Source of the DNA: Burkholderia ambifaria AMMD
GTDB taxonomy: Bacteria; Pseudomonadota; Gammaproteobacteria; Burkholderiales; Burkholderiaceae
DNA: 64,000 nucleotides
Direction of reading: 5' to 3'
NCBI RefSeq assembly: GCF_000203915.1
Contig: NC_008392.1
Span: forward strand, 558,001-622,000
The notes under the pieces are model-generated. The model made no database searches. It was not told where the DNA came from and was given only the letters and a program-made list of their open reading frames with translations. Positions 44,844 to 52,985 of this stretch are shown here, in pieces (positions within the stretch are counted from its first letter, which is position 1; each line of letters begins with the position of its first letter). Made by a program: the position numbers and the translations under genes.

Positions 44844-45752
44844 ATGCCCCGCAATCTCGATACGAGTCTGTTGCGCACCTTTGTCACCGTTTCGCGTCGC
44901 TCGACCATGACGGCGGCGGCGCACGCGCTGCATCTGACCCAGGGCGCGATCAGCCAGCAGATCAAGCGGCTCGAGGAGTGCTTTGGCCAGCGGCTGTTCG
45001 ATCGCTCGCAGGGGCGCCTGAAACTCACTGCCGCGGGTGAACGTCTGCTCGAGCGGGCGGAGCAGCTCGTGCGGCTCAACGACCGCATCTGGGACGACAT
45101 GAGCGAGCCGGTATTTGCCGGCGTGTTGCGCGTCGGCGCGCCGTCCGATCTGGTCGGTACCTATCTCGCCGGCGTTTTCAAGGCGTTTGCTCAGCACTAT
45201 CCGCACGTCGAGATCGTGCTCGTCAATCTTGCGTCGGTCGAACTGTCGGCCGCGCTGCTCGATGGAAGAGTCGATATCGCGGTGATCGAGCAGCCGGCGA
45301 GCGAGCCGGGCGGGGAGCGCCTGCGCACCGAGCCGCTCGCGTGGGTCGGTGCGGTCGGCGGCAACGCGCACCTGAAGCGGCCGCTGGCGGTGTCGATCGT
45401 CAGCGACGCGTGCGTGTTTCGCCCCGCGTTGTTCGACGCGTTGACGCAGCACGAGATCGCATGGCGGACGGTGTTCGAAAACGGTGACATCGAAGCGACG
45501 AAGGCGACCGTCCGAATGGACATGGCGGTGACCGCGTGGCTCGCGTCGACGGTCCCCTCTGATCTGCAAATGCTGCGACCGGCGCAGGGCTTGCCCACGT
45601 TGCCGGATTTCGCCGTGACCTTGCATCTGCCGCCATCCGGAACGACGCCGCTGGTCGAGGAAATGGCGAACTTCATTCGCAACGGCTTTCTCCACGCGCC
45701 GTCCGGTGGCGACGGCAGGTTGTTGTCCGGTGCGGCCGATCGCGCGGCTTGA
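44844..45752 (+). CDS. LysR-family regulator divergent from LysE exporter
   Basis: 302 residues. HTH region RNLDTSLLRTFVTVSRRSTMTAAAHALHLTQGAISQQIKRLEECFGQRLF, then the effector domain from about residue 90 (GVLRVGAPSDLVGTYLAGVF). It probably controls the divergent lysE gene through the dyad at 44814-44828. Monocistronic, followed by a CPA2 antiporter gene after 217 nt. Confidence 0.9.
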   Translation: MPRNLDTSLLRTFVTVSRRSTMTAAAHALHLTQGAISQQIKRLEECFGQRLFDRSQGRLKLTAAGERLLERAEQLVRLNDRIWDDMSEPVFAGVLRVGAPSDLVGTYLAGVFKAFAQHYPHVEIVLVNLASVELSAALLDGRVDIAVIEQPASEPGGERLRTEPLAWVGAVGGNAHLKRPLAVSIVSDACVFRPALFDALTQHEIAWRTVFENGDIEATKATVRMDMAVTAWLASTVPSDLQMLRPAQGLPTLPDFAVTLHLPPSGTTPLVEEMANFIRNGFLHAPSGGDGRLLSGAADRAA

Positions 45753-45969
45753 GCGCGTGCTTCACATCTGGCCGTCGCCGGGCGCCGCCCGCCTGTAGGT
45801 CCTTCCAGTATCGCCACGCTTAGCCGCGCTATAGGATCGATGCCGAGATTCGGTTGACGGCATCGCGAAGTGTGCGTACGTACTGCACGCGTTGCGATGC
45901 GCGTTCGACCACACTTCGGCTTTGCGCCGCTTCCCCGTTTCCGCCAGTCGATTTTTCCCGAGGCATTCC

Positions 45970-47214
45970 ATGACTATCTGGTTGCTGCAACTCATGCTCG
46001 TGATCGCGTGTTGCAACGTCTGCGGCCGTCTTGCCGAGCGGCTCGGCCAATGTGCGGTCGTCGGCGAAATCGCGGCCGGACTCTTGCTCGGCCCTTCGCT
46101 GTTCGGTACGATCGCACCGGATTTCTACGATGTGCTGTTCGGCCCGCGCGCGCCGTCGGCGATGGCGCAGGTCGGGGAGATCGGCCTGGTGTTGCTGATG
46201 TTCCAGCTCGGGCTGCACATGGAATTCGGCGTCACGTTGCGCGGCGGCCGGTGGCGCGTGCCCGTCGCCGTCGCGATCGGCGGCTTGTGCATACCGGCCG
46301 CGATCGGCATGGTCATCGCGGTCGTGTCGAAGGACACGCTTGCGATCGACGCACCGTGGCTGCCGTACGTGCTCTTCTGCGGTGTCGCGCTCGCGGTGTC
46401 GGCCGTGCCGGTCATGGCGCGCATCGTCGACGATCTGAGGCTCGGCGCGATGAGCGGCGCGCGGCACGCGATGTCTGCGGCGATGCTGACGGATGCGCTC
46501 GGCTGGATGTTGCTGGCGACGATCGCGTCGCTGTCGAACGGTCCTGGTTGGGCCTTCGCGCGCATGCTCGCCAGCTTGCTCGTGTTTCTGGCGATCAGTG
46601 CGTTGCTGGCGCGCTTCGTCGTGCGCCCGCTGCTCATGCGGTTGGCACAAACGGCGCACGCGACGCGCGACCGGCTGGCGGTGTTGTTCTGCTTCGTGCT
46701 GGCGTCGGCGGTCGCAACGTCGCTGATCGGTTTCCATAGCGCGTTCGGCGCGCTGTCGGCGGCGCTGTTCGTGCGTCGCGTGCCGGGGCTGGACGTCGAG
46801 TGGCGCGAGAATGTCGAGGGCTTCGTGAAGCTCGTGCTGATGCCGGTGTTCTTCGCGTACGCCGGGTTGCACGCGTCGATCGGGATGATCGACGATGCGT
46901 CGTCATGGATGTGGTTCGGCGTGTTTCTCGCCGGCGGGTTCGCGGGCAAGTTCGGCGGCAGCTACGTCGGTGCGCGCGTGACGGGGCTTGCGCCGCGCGA
47001 TGCGATGCTGGTCGGCTCGTTGATGAATACGCGCGGCTTGATGGAACTGATCGTGCTGTCGATCGGGCTGCAGATGCAGATTCTTCCGACCCGCGTCTAT
47101 ACGATCCTCGTCATATTCGCGCTGGTGACGACGGCGCTGACCGCGCCGCTCGTGCGACTCACGCTGCGCGCGCATTCGCGCTCGGCCCCTGCGATGCAGA
47201 TCGTCGGCGAGTGA
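45970..47214 (+). CDS. CPA2-family cation:proton antiporter
   Basis: 414 residues from the ATG at 45970 (MTIWLLQLMLVIACCNVCGRLAERLGQCAVVGEIAAGLLLGPSLFG). About twelve hydrophobic segments of the Na+/H+ exchanger fold; the family motif GEIGLVLLMFQLGLHME and MNTRGLMELIVLSIGLQMQIL near the C-terminus are typical of KefB/GerN/NapA-like proteins. There is no C-terminal KTN or TrkA domain, so it resembles GerN-type Na+ or K+/H+ antiporters. Convergent with the biosynthetic operon. Confidence 0.88.
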   Translation: MTIWLLQLMLVIACCNVCGRLAERLGQCAVVGEIAAGLLLGPSLFGTIAPDFYDVLFGPRAPSAMAQVGEIGLVLLMFQLGLHMEFGVTLRGGRWRVPVAVAIGGLCIPAAIGMVIAVVSKDTLAIDAPWLPYVLFCGVALAVSAVPVMARIVDDLRLGAMSGARHAMSAAMLTDALGWMLLATIASLSNGPGWAFARMLASLLVFLAISALLARFVVRPLLMRLAQTAHATRDRLAVLFCFVLASAVATSLIGFHSAFGALSAALFVRRVPGLDVEWRENVEGFVKLVLMPVFFAYAGLHASIGMIDDASSWMWFGVFLAGGFAGKFGGSYVGARVTGLAPRDAMLVGSLMNTRGLMELIVLSIGLQMQILPTRVYTILVIFALVTTALTAPLVRLTLRAHSRSAPAMQIVGE

Positions 47215-47221
47215 CGGGGGC

Positions 47222-47255
47222 GGCGCGCACGGGGAAGCGTATCCGGATGCGCGCC
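47222..47255. terminator. Hairpin between convergent antiporter and biosynthetic operon
   Basis: GGCGCGCA (47222-47229) and TGCGCGCC (47248-47255) form a perfect 8-bp stem with an 18-nt loop in the 64-nt gap. No T-tract. Likely the common transcription end of both sides; low certainty. Confidence 0.4.
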
Positions 47256-47278
47256 ACGTCACGACAGCGTCGACTGCG

Positions 47279-48481
47279 TCAATCGCGCACGACGGCGTCC
47301 CACGCACGCTTCAACCGGCGAGCGGCCTCTTCGGCACTCTGTTCTCCCAGCATCGAATACGACACGCGCAGCGTGTCGCGTTCCGGATCGGATGCATAGA
47401 AGGCGTTTCCGGGCACGAACACGACCTTTTCGCGGATGGCCGCTTCGAGCACCTTTTCCGCCGGAACTTGCCGCGCGAAGCGGCACCACAGGAACATCCC
47501 GCCTTCGGGTTCGTTGAACGACAGGTCGTTGCCGAAGGCGTCGCGCAATGCCTTCGTCAGCGCATCGCGGCGCGTGCGGTAAGCGGTGCGCAGCACGTCG
47601 ATGCGGGACGTCAGGCGGCCCGACGCGAGATAACGCGCAACGATGTTCTGCGTCAGCGTCGACGTGTGCAGGTCGAATGCCTGCTTCGCGACGGCCATTG
47701 GCGGACGCAGCGCCGCGGGCGGCACGATCCATCCGACGCGCACGCCGGGAGAGAAGACCTTCGACAAGGTGGACAGGTAGCACACGGTGCGGTTGCCGCC
47801 CGGCTGCTGCGAAGCGATCGACAGCAGGCTCGGGATCGCCGCGCCGCTGAAGCGCAACTGGCCGTACGGATCGTCCTCGATGATCGCGCAGCCATGACGC
47901 TGCGCGAGTTCGACCAGGCGGATACGCTGCGCGAGCGGCATCGTATAGCCGGTCGGATTCGCGAAATTCGGCGTCAGGTAGATCGCCTTGACGCCGCCGC
48001 GCTTCAGTTCGCGTTCGACCTGGTCGAGATCGAGCCCGTCCGGGCCGCCGTTGATGCCGTCTATCCGGGCGCCGATGAACTGGAATACCTGCAGCGCGGC
48101 GACATAGGTCGGCCGCTCGACGAGTACGCGATCGCCCTGATCGAACAGCACGCGCGCAACGAGATCGAGCCCCTGCTGCGATCCGGACGTGATCAGTATC
48201 GATTCCGGCGAAGCCGGTATGCCGAGCGTGCCGGCCCAGTTGCCGATCTGTTGGCGCAAGCCCGCTTCGCCTTCGGTGAGGCCATACTGGAACAGGTCGC
48301 GGTGCTCGTCGCGCAGGATGGCGCCCAGTGTGTCGTCGATGCCGTCCATGTCGAACAGGTCGGAAGCGGGGATGCCGCCGGCCAGCGAGATCACGTCCGG
48401 ATTCTTGCTGAACTCCAGCAGCTCGCGCACTGCGGAGGACTTGATGCCACGCGCGCGCATGGCCAGCACGATGTCGTTCAT
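47279..48481 (-). CDS. PLP-dependent aminotransferase (class I/II, LysN/ARO8-like), last gene of the operon
   Basis: 400 residues from the ATG at 48481 (MNDIVLAMRARGIKSSAVRELLEFSKNPDVISLAGGIP). Fold type I aminotransferase: ITSGSQQGLDL, NPTGYTMPL, IEDDPYGQLRF, the PLP lysine in STLSKVFSPGVRVGW. The family covers 2-aminoadipate and branched-chain or aromatic aminotransferases and also stand-alone relatives of MocR regulators. It is 131 nt after the second oxygenase and would form or remove the amino group of the pathway amino acid (inference). Confidence 0.88.
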   Translation of the reverse strand: MNDIVLAMRARGIKSSAVRELLEFSKNPDVISLAGGIPASDLFDMDGIDDTLGAILRDEHRDLFQYGLTEGEAGLRQQIGNWAGTLGIPASPESILITSGSQQGLDLVARVLFDQGDRVLVERPTYVAALQVFQFIGARIDGINGGPDGLDLDQVERELKRGGVKAIYLTPNFANPTGYTMPLAQRIRLVELAQRHGCAIIEDDPYGQLRFSGAAIPSLLSIASQQPGGNRTVCYLSTLSKVFSPGVRVGWIVPPAALRPPMAVAKQAFDLHTSTLTQNIVARYLASGRLTSRIDVLRTAYRTRRDALTKALRDAFGNDLSFNEPEGGMFLWCRFARQVPAEKVLEAAIREKVVFVPGNAFYASDPERDTLRVSYSMLGEQSAEEAARRLKRAWDAVVRD

Positions 48482-48612
48482 GGAGGTGCCTGTTGTCGGA
48501 AATGCCGGCGCCCACGGACGCCGGAAGTGAAAAAGGCCGGCAGGTTCGTCGAACCGGCCGGCGGATGGGAAGCGTGTCGAGCGAATCGAGCGCGAAGCAC
48601 GATCGCCGTCGC

Positions 48613-49434
48613 TCAATCGAACATGCGCCAGCCGTCTTCCGTGTGGATCAGGAACAGGCCCATCGTGCGTCGCGTCGACGTACAGCGCTCGATCGCATGC
48701 AGGTTCTTGCTCTGGAACAGCGTCAATTGACCGGGCTGCGGCTTCAGCATGATCTTCGCGGCCCTTTCGAGCGCGGCGATCGCACCGGTTTCACGATATT
48801 CGGCGTGCATCTCGTCGAGTGCGGCGCGGGATTCCGGTCGGTTGTCCCACATCACCATGCCCGCGTCGTTGTCGGCGCCCTGAATGGTCAGAAACCCGCC
48901 GAGCTGCCGTGGAAACGATCGCTTTAGCGGCCAGTTCACGGTGTCGCGCCCGTAGCTCACGTCGTCGCAGTGCGGCGCGAAGTTGAACGGCGCCTCGAAC
49001 GGTTCGTACACGCGTCGCGTCGCCAGCAGGAACTCGACTTCGTAGTCGTGTCCGATCGTCAGCGGCTTCGCGTCCAGCGCGTCCGAAAACAGCCGAACGA
49101 AGCGGGTCGTACGCAGGCCGTCGTTGACGCGACAGGCGATCCCGAAGTACTCCGCCGCCTTCGAAACGAGCTTGTCCCCCTGTTCACGCTGGAGCTGGCC
49201 GAGCGTGACCGACGTGGCGACGATGCCCGCGTGGTGGGCGTTTTTCGTAAACGGCGAGCTCGAGAAGCCCTCGTCGTCCCACCACGCGTCGCGCTCGCCG
49301 TCGGGCACGATGTCCATGACGATGGCGTCGGCTTCGTCCGCATCGAGCGCGTGAATCGCCGCGGCGATGGTCATGTGCTCGGCGCGCGCCGCGGTGCCGA
49401 AGCGCATCAGTTGAGCTGGGTAGGTATGCTGCAT
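48613..49434 (-). CDS. Fe(II)/2-oxoglutarate oxygenase-like protein, paralogue A
   Basis: 273 residues. Candidate facial triad His155-x-Asp157 in PHCDDVSYGRD and His246 in LHAIERCTSTRRT, with Arg255 or Arg256 as 2-oxoglutarate anchor. It is a clear paralogue of the gene at 50508-51329: equal length and shared blocks PHCDxxxxGRxxxNWPxK, GMVMWDxRPxxRAxLDE, HAxExCTxxRRTxGxFL and the ending WRMF. No close family name comes to mind. Because Asp is kept, hydroxylation, desaturation or epoxidation is expected rather than halogenation. Lies 24 nt after the aspartoacylase-like gene in the same operon. Confidence 0.7.
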   Translation of the reverse strand: MQHTYPAQLMRFGTAARAEHMTIAAAIHALDADEADAIVMDIVPDGERDAWWDDEGFSSSPFTKNAHHAGIVATSVTLGQLQREQGDKLVSKAAEYFGIACRVNDGLRTTRFVRLFSDALDAKPLTIGHDYEVEFLLATRRVYEPFEAPFNFAPHCDDVSYGRDTVNWPLKRSFPRQLGGFLTIQGADNDAGMVMWDNRPESRAALDEMHAEYRETGAIAALERAAKIMLKPQPGQLTLFQSKNLHAIERCTSTRRTMGLFLIHTEDGWRMFD

Positions 49435-49458
49435 GATGCCTCCACGTGTGCGGAATGA

Positions 49459-50508
49459 TTAGGATTGCGGCATAAGGCAGTCGCCCTTGCCCAGTTCGGA
49501 CAATGCCGGTTGCCTCAATAGACGGTAAAGCTCCGCGGGCTTCGGCTCGGATTCGGATCGCCGGTACTTCGGAAACAGCAGCAGACCGCTCGTGCCGGCG
49601 ACGAGCGGCGCGCCGTCCCGCGTGCCGAGACGATCGCCGGCCCGGATCGGCTGGAAATTCCGCAAGCCTGCGTCGAGCCTGACCTCGCCGTCCGGATAGG
49701 GGACGATGTGCGCCCACGTATAGATCGGATTCACGCACGCGTCGACGGGCGGCAGCGAAGCGCCGTGGACGACCGCGCTGACGGTGGTGATCGCGTCCAG
49801 GCACACGCGCACGCCCGCCGCGATCTGATAGAGGCCGAAGCCCTTCTGGCCCAGCTCGATGCTCAGCGCAACGCCGTCGCCCTGCTGGATGAATTCGTCC
49901 GACGTGCAGCCGCCGGCGGACGCGGTGGAAAACGGCCTGCCCCAATGCGTGACGACGGGCGTGTCCGGTGCGATCGCGTGCGCCAGTTGCAGGCTCGTCG
50001 GGTGGTAGTTGAAGACGAAGAACGGCGCTTCCGACGGCTCGATCGTCTGATGCAGGTCGACGCAGAAGCGCGCGCGCCTCATCACCGGCTCCATCTCGCG
50101 AGCGCGCCGGTCGTCGGCCGTGTCGCGCCCGGCGCGACCGAACGTGCGGTTCAAGTCGCGTTCGACGAAGCGCGTGCCGCGCCGCGCGGCGTCGACGTTG
50201 CCGAGCAGAAAGCCGATCGACACCGACGGCGCCAGCACGCCGGCCTCCACGTAGCGGCAAAGCGCATTGAGCACGGGGAGTCCCGCGTATTCGTTGCCGT
50301 GCGTCAGCGCGATGAACAACAGGTCGAATCGCGGCTCGTGCGCCGCGTTCGCGTGGGGCGGATGGATCACGAAGCCGAAGCGCTCGACCCGCTCGACGCG
50401 CGCGCGACCGATCGTGCTCGACTCGGCGAACCGTTCGAACGCCGCGATCTCGGCCTCGAGCCGACTGCGCGCGGGGTCGTTCCCCTCCGTTAAAGCGATG
50501 GCCGTCAT
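49459..50508 (-). CDS. Aspartoacylase/succinylglutamate-desuccinylase-family hydrolase
   Basis: 349 residues from the ATG at 50508, whose A is also the last base of the preceding gene's TGA (TGATG overlap); an upstream ATG at 50526 is inside that gene. Zinc ligands are His and Glu of ALTHGNEYAGLP and the His of CVDLHQTIEPSEAPF; NLNRTFGRAGRD-like DLNRTFGRAGRD carries the substrate arginines. The fold is that of AstE/ASPA and of DoeB in this same window (16.2 kb), which deacylate N-acyl amino acids. In this operon it may cleave an N-acyl or amide intermediate. It is sandwiched between two paralogous oxygenases. Confidence 0.85.
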   Translation of the reverse strand: MTAIALTEGNDPARSRLEAEIAAFERFAESSTIGRARVERVERFGFVIHPPHANAAHEPRFDLLFIALTHGNEYAGLPVLNALCRYVEAGVLAPSVSIGFLLGNVDAARRGTRFVERDLNRTFGRAGRDTADDRRAREMEPVMRRARFCVDLHQTIEPSEAPFFVFNYHPTSLQLAHAIAPDTPVVTHWGRPFSTASAGGCTSDEFIQQGDGVALSIELGQKGFGLYQIAAGVRVCLDAITTVSAVVHGASLPPVDACVNPIYTWAHIVPYPDGEVRLDAGLRNFQPIRAGDRLGTRDGAPLVAGTSGLLLFPKYRRSESEPKPAELYRLLRQPALSELGKGDCLMPQS

Positions 50509-51329
50509 CAGTGAAACATCCGCCATTGACCGTCGTGCCAGACGAGGAACGATCCGAGCGTGCGGCGCACGGTCGTGCATTGCTCGACCGCGTGCATGAC
50601 GCGCGTGTTGAGAATGTTCAGCTGTCCGGGCCGCCCGTTGATGGTGACGCTGCGCACACGGTCGAGCCGGTCGATGCGGCGGGTTTGCGCGAATTCGCTC
50701 ATCAGTTCGTCGAGCTCGGCGCGCGTCGCGGGCCGGTAGTCCCACATGACGAGGCCGGCGCTGTTTTCCGCATCCTGAATCGACAGGAAGAGCGAGATCT
50801 GATCGTAGCCTTCGTCGTAACCGTCCTTGATCGGCCAGTTCAGCGGTTCGCGGCCGAAGTGGATCGCGTCGCAATGCGGCGGGACGCTGTAGAGCCCGTT
50901 GGGCACCGGCTGGTATTCCCGTTTGGACACGAGCGGGAGTTCGCCCCAGTCGCCGACCCGGACCGAACCGGCGCCGAGTTCGCGGACACACAGTTTGACG
51001 AATTCCGTGTCGCGCAGCGCCGCATTCGTGCGGCCTGCATAGGAGAAGTAGTCGATCAGACCGGGGATCAACTGCTCTTTCACCAGCCGCTGGGTCGGCC
51101 CGATCGCGAGCCCCGACTTGCCGGCGCCGGCGAAGCTCTGGTGCTGCGTGACCGGCGGGAAGGCCGGATCGTCCCACCATCGGTCGAGCGCGCTCGGATC
51201 GACCAAATCGACAAGGACCGCGGCGGCCTTGCGATCGCGAATCAGCAATGCGGCATCGGCGAGCGTGAGATCCGCGCGCTCGACCTGCTTGTCGAAATCG
51301 TAGATTTCGGCGCGATAGTGCTTGTTCAA
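50508..51329 (-). CDS. Fe(II)/2-oxoglutarate oxygenase-like protein, paralogue B
   Basis: 273 residues. Candidate triad His152-x-Asp154 in PPHCDAIHFGREPLNW and His246 in VMHAVEQCTTVRRTLGSF, with Arg255 or Arg256 behind. Shares length and motif blocks with the gene at 48613-49434, yet overall identity looks moderate, so the two probably act on successive or different positions. Its stop overlaps the start of the aspartoacylase-like gene by 1 nt. It starts 47 nt after the second carrier protein. Confidence 0.7.
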   Translation of the reverse strand: MNKHYRAEIYDFDKQVERADLTLADAALLIRDRKAAAVLVDLVDPSALDRWWDDPAFPPVTQHQSFAGAGKSGLAIGPTQRLVKEQLIPGLIDYFSYAGRTNAALRDTEFVKLCVRELGAGSVRVGDWGELPLVSKREYQPVPNGLYSVPPHCDAIHFGREPLNWPIKDGYDEGYDQISLFLSIQDAENSAGLVMWDYRPATRAELDELMSEFAQTRRIDRLDRVRSVTINGRPGQLNILNTRVMHAVEQCTTVRRTLGSFLVWHDGQWRMFH

Positions 51330-51376
51330 AGCGAATTCCTCCGAGGAGAAGGCGATTCAGGACAGTGATCTCGGAA

Positions 51377-51643
51377 CTACCGTGCGGCCACGCTCATGGA
51401 TTCGAGCAGTTTTTCGCTGAAGACGCGAAGGCACGGATATTCGAACAGCAGGCGCACCGGCACGTCGTGGCCGAGCTGCCGCTCGAGCTGGGTGCTCACC
51501 AGCGCGGCGGAAATCGACGAGCCGCCGATCGTGAAGAAGTCGTCGTCGGGCGTCACGGCGTCGCGGCCGAGGACGCTCGCCACGACGGACGCGACGACGT
51601 GGTCGACGCGCCGGACATGAGGTATCTCGATAGGCTGGATCAT
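51377..51643 (-). CDS. Stand-alone peptidyl/acyl carrier protein (T2)
   Basis: 88 residues from the ATG at 51643; an in-frame ATG at 51697 would add 18 residues of unlikely composition. Carrier motif DDDFFTIGGSSISAALVS with the phosphopantetheine serine Ser43 in GGSSI. The four-helix carrier core covers about residues 12-85. In SyrB/Cma-type pathways a second carrier receives the halogenated aminoacyl group from the first carrier; this is the candidate acceptor. Confidence 0.85.
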   Translation of the reverse strand: MIQPIEIPHVRRVDHVVASVVASVLGRDAVTPDDDFFTIGGSSISAALVSTQLERQLGHDVPVRLLFEYPCLRVFSEKLLESMSVAAR

Positions 51644-51715
51644 GGGTTGGCACCGGTCGAATGACGAACGGCGCGCCGCGCCGTTCGCCGGTTTCATGGC
51701 CGCGGGTGCGGTCGG

Positions 51716-52642
51716 TCAGGCGTAGGACGGTTGCTGCGCGAAGCTGACGCCGCGCGCGTTGCGCTCGACGCGGCGGTTATGCCCGAATCGATCCTCGCCG
51801 GAGACGAGCACGACGCCGAACTTGTCGAGCGAGATCTTGCTGCCGTATTCGTCGACGGTGTCGGTGTCCGGATAGACCTTGACCGCGGCCGGCACGTAGC
51901 GGCTCGCGTAGCCGAGCCGGGTCTGGTCGACCGTCGAGTTCGGAAACGACGAGTGCATCAGCGTCGACCAGAAGATCACGAACTGGCCGGGCTTCATCAC
52001 GATCGACACGGCCTTGCTCTCGTCCGGCTTCCAGTCCGGATCCTTCTGCAGGCTGCGATAGTCGTAGCCGAAGAAGCCGCGCTTGATGCCGTCCTTCTCG
52101 AGGGCATTGATGTTGGACGGATCGAACTGCATCTTCCGCGACTCGTCGTAGAACATCTCTTCATGCGTGCCCGGCACGAAGCGCAGACAGCCGTTTTGCT
52201 CGGTCGCGTCGGTCAGCGCCGTCCATACCGTGATCGCGCCGCCGAAACGCTGATCGCCCGGCCACACGATCTGCGGCTGGCCCGACGCATGCGCGAACGT
52301 ATCGGCCTGGTGCCAGTCGGTCCCTTCGTCACCCGGATACTTCGGGAACATCTCCGAACGCCAGCAGATGACGTCGGGCCCGAGAATCGAGTTCAGCCGC
52401 TGGACGATTTCCTGCCGGCCGATATGCTCGCTCAGCAGATTGACGTCGAGGTGGCGATCGTAATTGGCGATCGGGCTCGTCGGCGGCAGGTCGTACACCG
52501 CGTATTCACGATCGAACAGCTGCGCGCGGATCGTCCTGTAGCGCTCGCGCGCTTCCTCGGGCGAATACAGCGTGAACGGGCCGATGTAGCCTTGCGCGCG
52601 AAAAGTGGCGATTTCCTCGGGCGTCAGTCGAAAGTTCTGCAT
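51716..52642 (-). CDS. SyrB2-type non-heme Fe(II)/2-oxoglutarate halogenase
   Basis: 308 residues from the ATG at 52642 (AGGAG 7 nt upstream). The sequence follows SyrB2 and CytC3 block by block: start TPEEIATFRAQGYIGPF, FPKYPGDEGTDWHQADTFA, FGGAITVWTALTDATEQNGC, RGFFGYDYRSLQ and FVIFWSTLMHSSFPNS. The metal motif is His111-Gln-Ala113 with His230. Ala in place of the Asp of hydroxylases is the signature that leaves a coordination site for chloride. Known relatives (about 310 residues) halogenate an unactivated carbon of an amino acid bound to a carrier protein. Encoded between the two carrier proteins. Confidence 0.95.
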   Translation of the reverse strand: MQNFRLTPEEIATFRAQGYIGPFTLYSPEEARERYRTIRAQLFDREYAVYDLPPTSPIANYDRHLDVNLLSEHIGRQEIVQRLNSILGPDVICWRSEMFPKYPGDEGTDWHQADTFAHASGQPQIVWPGDQRFGGAITVWTALTDATEQNGCLRFVPGTHEEMFYDESRKMQFDPSNINALEKDGIKRGFFGYDYRSLQKDPDWKPDESKAVSIVMKPGQFVIFWSTLMHSSFPNSTVDQTRLGYASRYVPAAVKVYPDTDTVDEYGSKISLDKFGVVLVSGEDRFGHNRRVERNARGVSFAQQPSYA

Positions 52643-52675
52643 GGAGGTGCTCCTGGTCGAATCGATTAAATGCAT

Positions 52676-52697
52676 CCGCTTCGAACGGACGAAGCGG
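52676..52697. promoter_or_regulatory. Intercistronic hairpin between T1 and halogenase genes
   Basis: CCGCTTCG (52676-52683) and CGAAGCGG (52690-52697) form a perfect 8-bp stem with a 6-nt loop in the 78-nt gap. It may set mRNA processing or stability, giving the carrier protein more transcript than the downstream genes. There is no T-tract. Confidence 0.5.
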
Positions 52698-52720
52698 TGT
52701 TCGGGAAATGACGCACGCGC

Positions 52721-52969
52721 TTACGCGAGTTCGGCGGCCGCTGCTTCGTAGATGCCGGCCCAGCCGTCGATCGTGGGCGCAGCCATCAGCTTGCTGGTCG
52801 GCACCCGCACCTGCAGCCGGTTTTCGATCTGAATCTGCAGTTCGACGATCGTCAGCGAGCTGGCGCCCCGGTCGAAGAAATCCTCGTCGCCGCGCAGGTC
52901 GGCGAAGCCGAGCGTGTCCCGGCAGGTCGAGGCGATCATGTCGGGGATGGCAACAGTTTTTTCAGTCAT
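52721..52969 (-). CDS. Stand-alone peptidyl carrier protein (T1)
   Basis: 82 residues, with DEDFFDRGASSLTIVELQIQIE as phosphopantetheine site (Ser38). It starts 16 nt after the adenylation-domain gene, so it is probably loaded by that domain and presents the aminoacyl group to the halogenase, in place of the fused A-T didomain found in SyrB1 and CmaA. Confidence 0.9.
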   Translation of the reverse strand: MTEKTVAIPDMIASTCRDTLGFADLRGDEDFFDRGASSLTIVELQIQIENRLQVRVPTSKLMAAPTIDGWAGIYEAAAAELA

Positions 52970-52985
52970 TACGTTCTCCGGATTT

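Noticed and set aside
48613..51329. The two 273-residue oxygenases as additional halogenases
   Set aside because: Both keep Asp at the second metal-ligand position (HCD), unlike the HQA of the halogenase.
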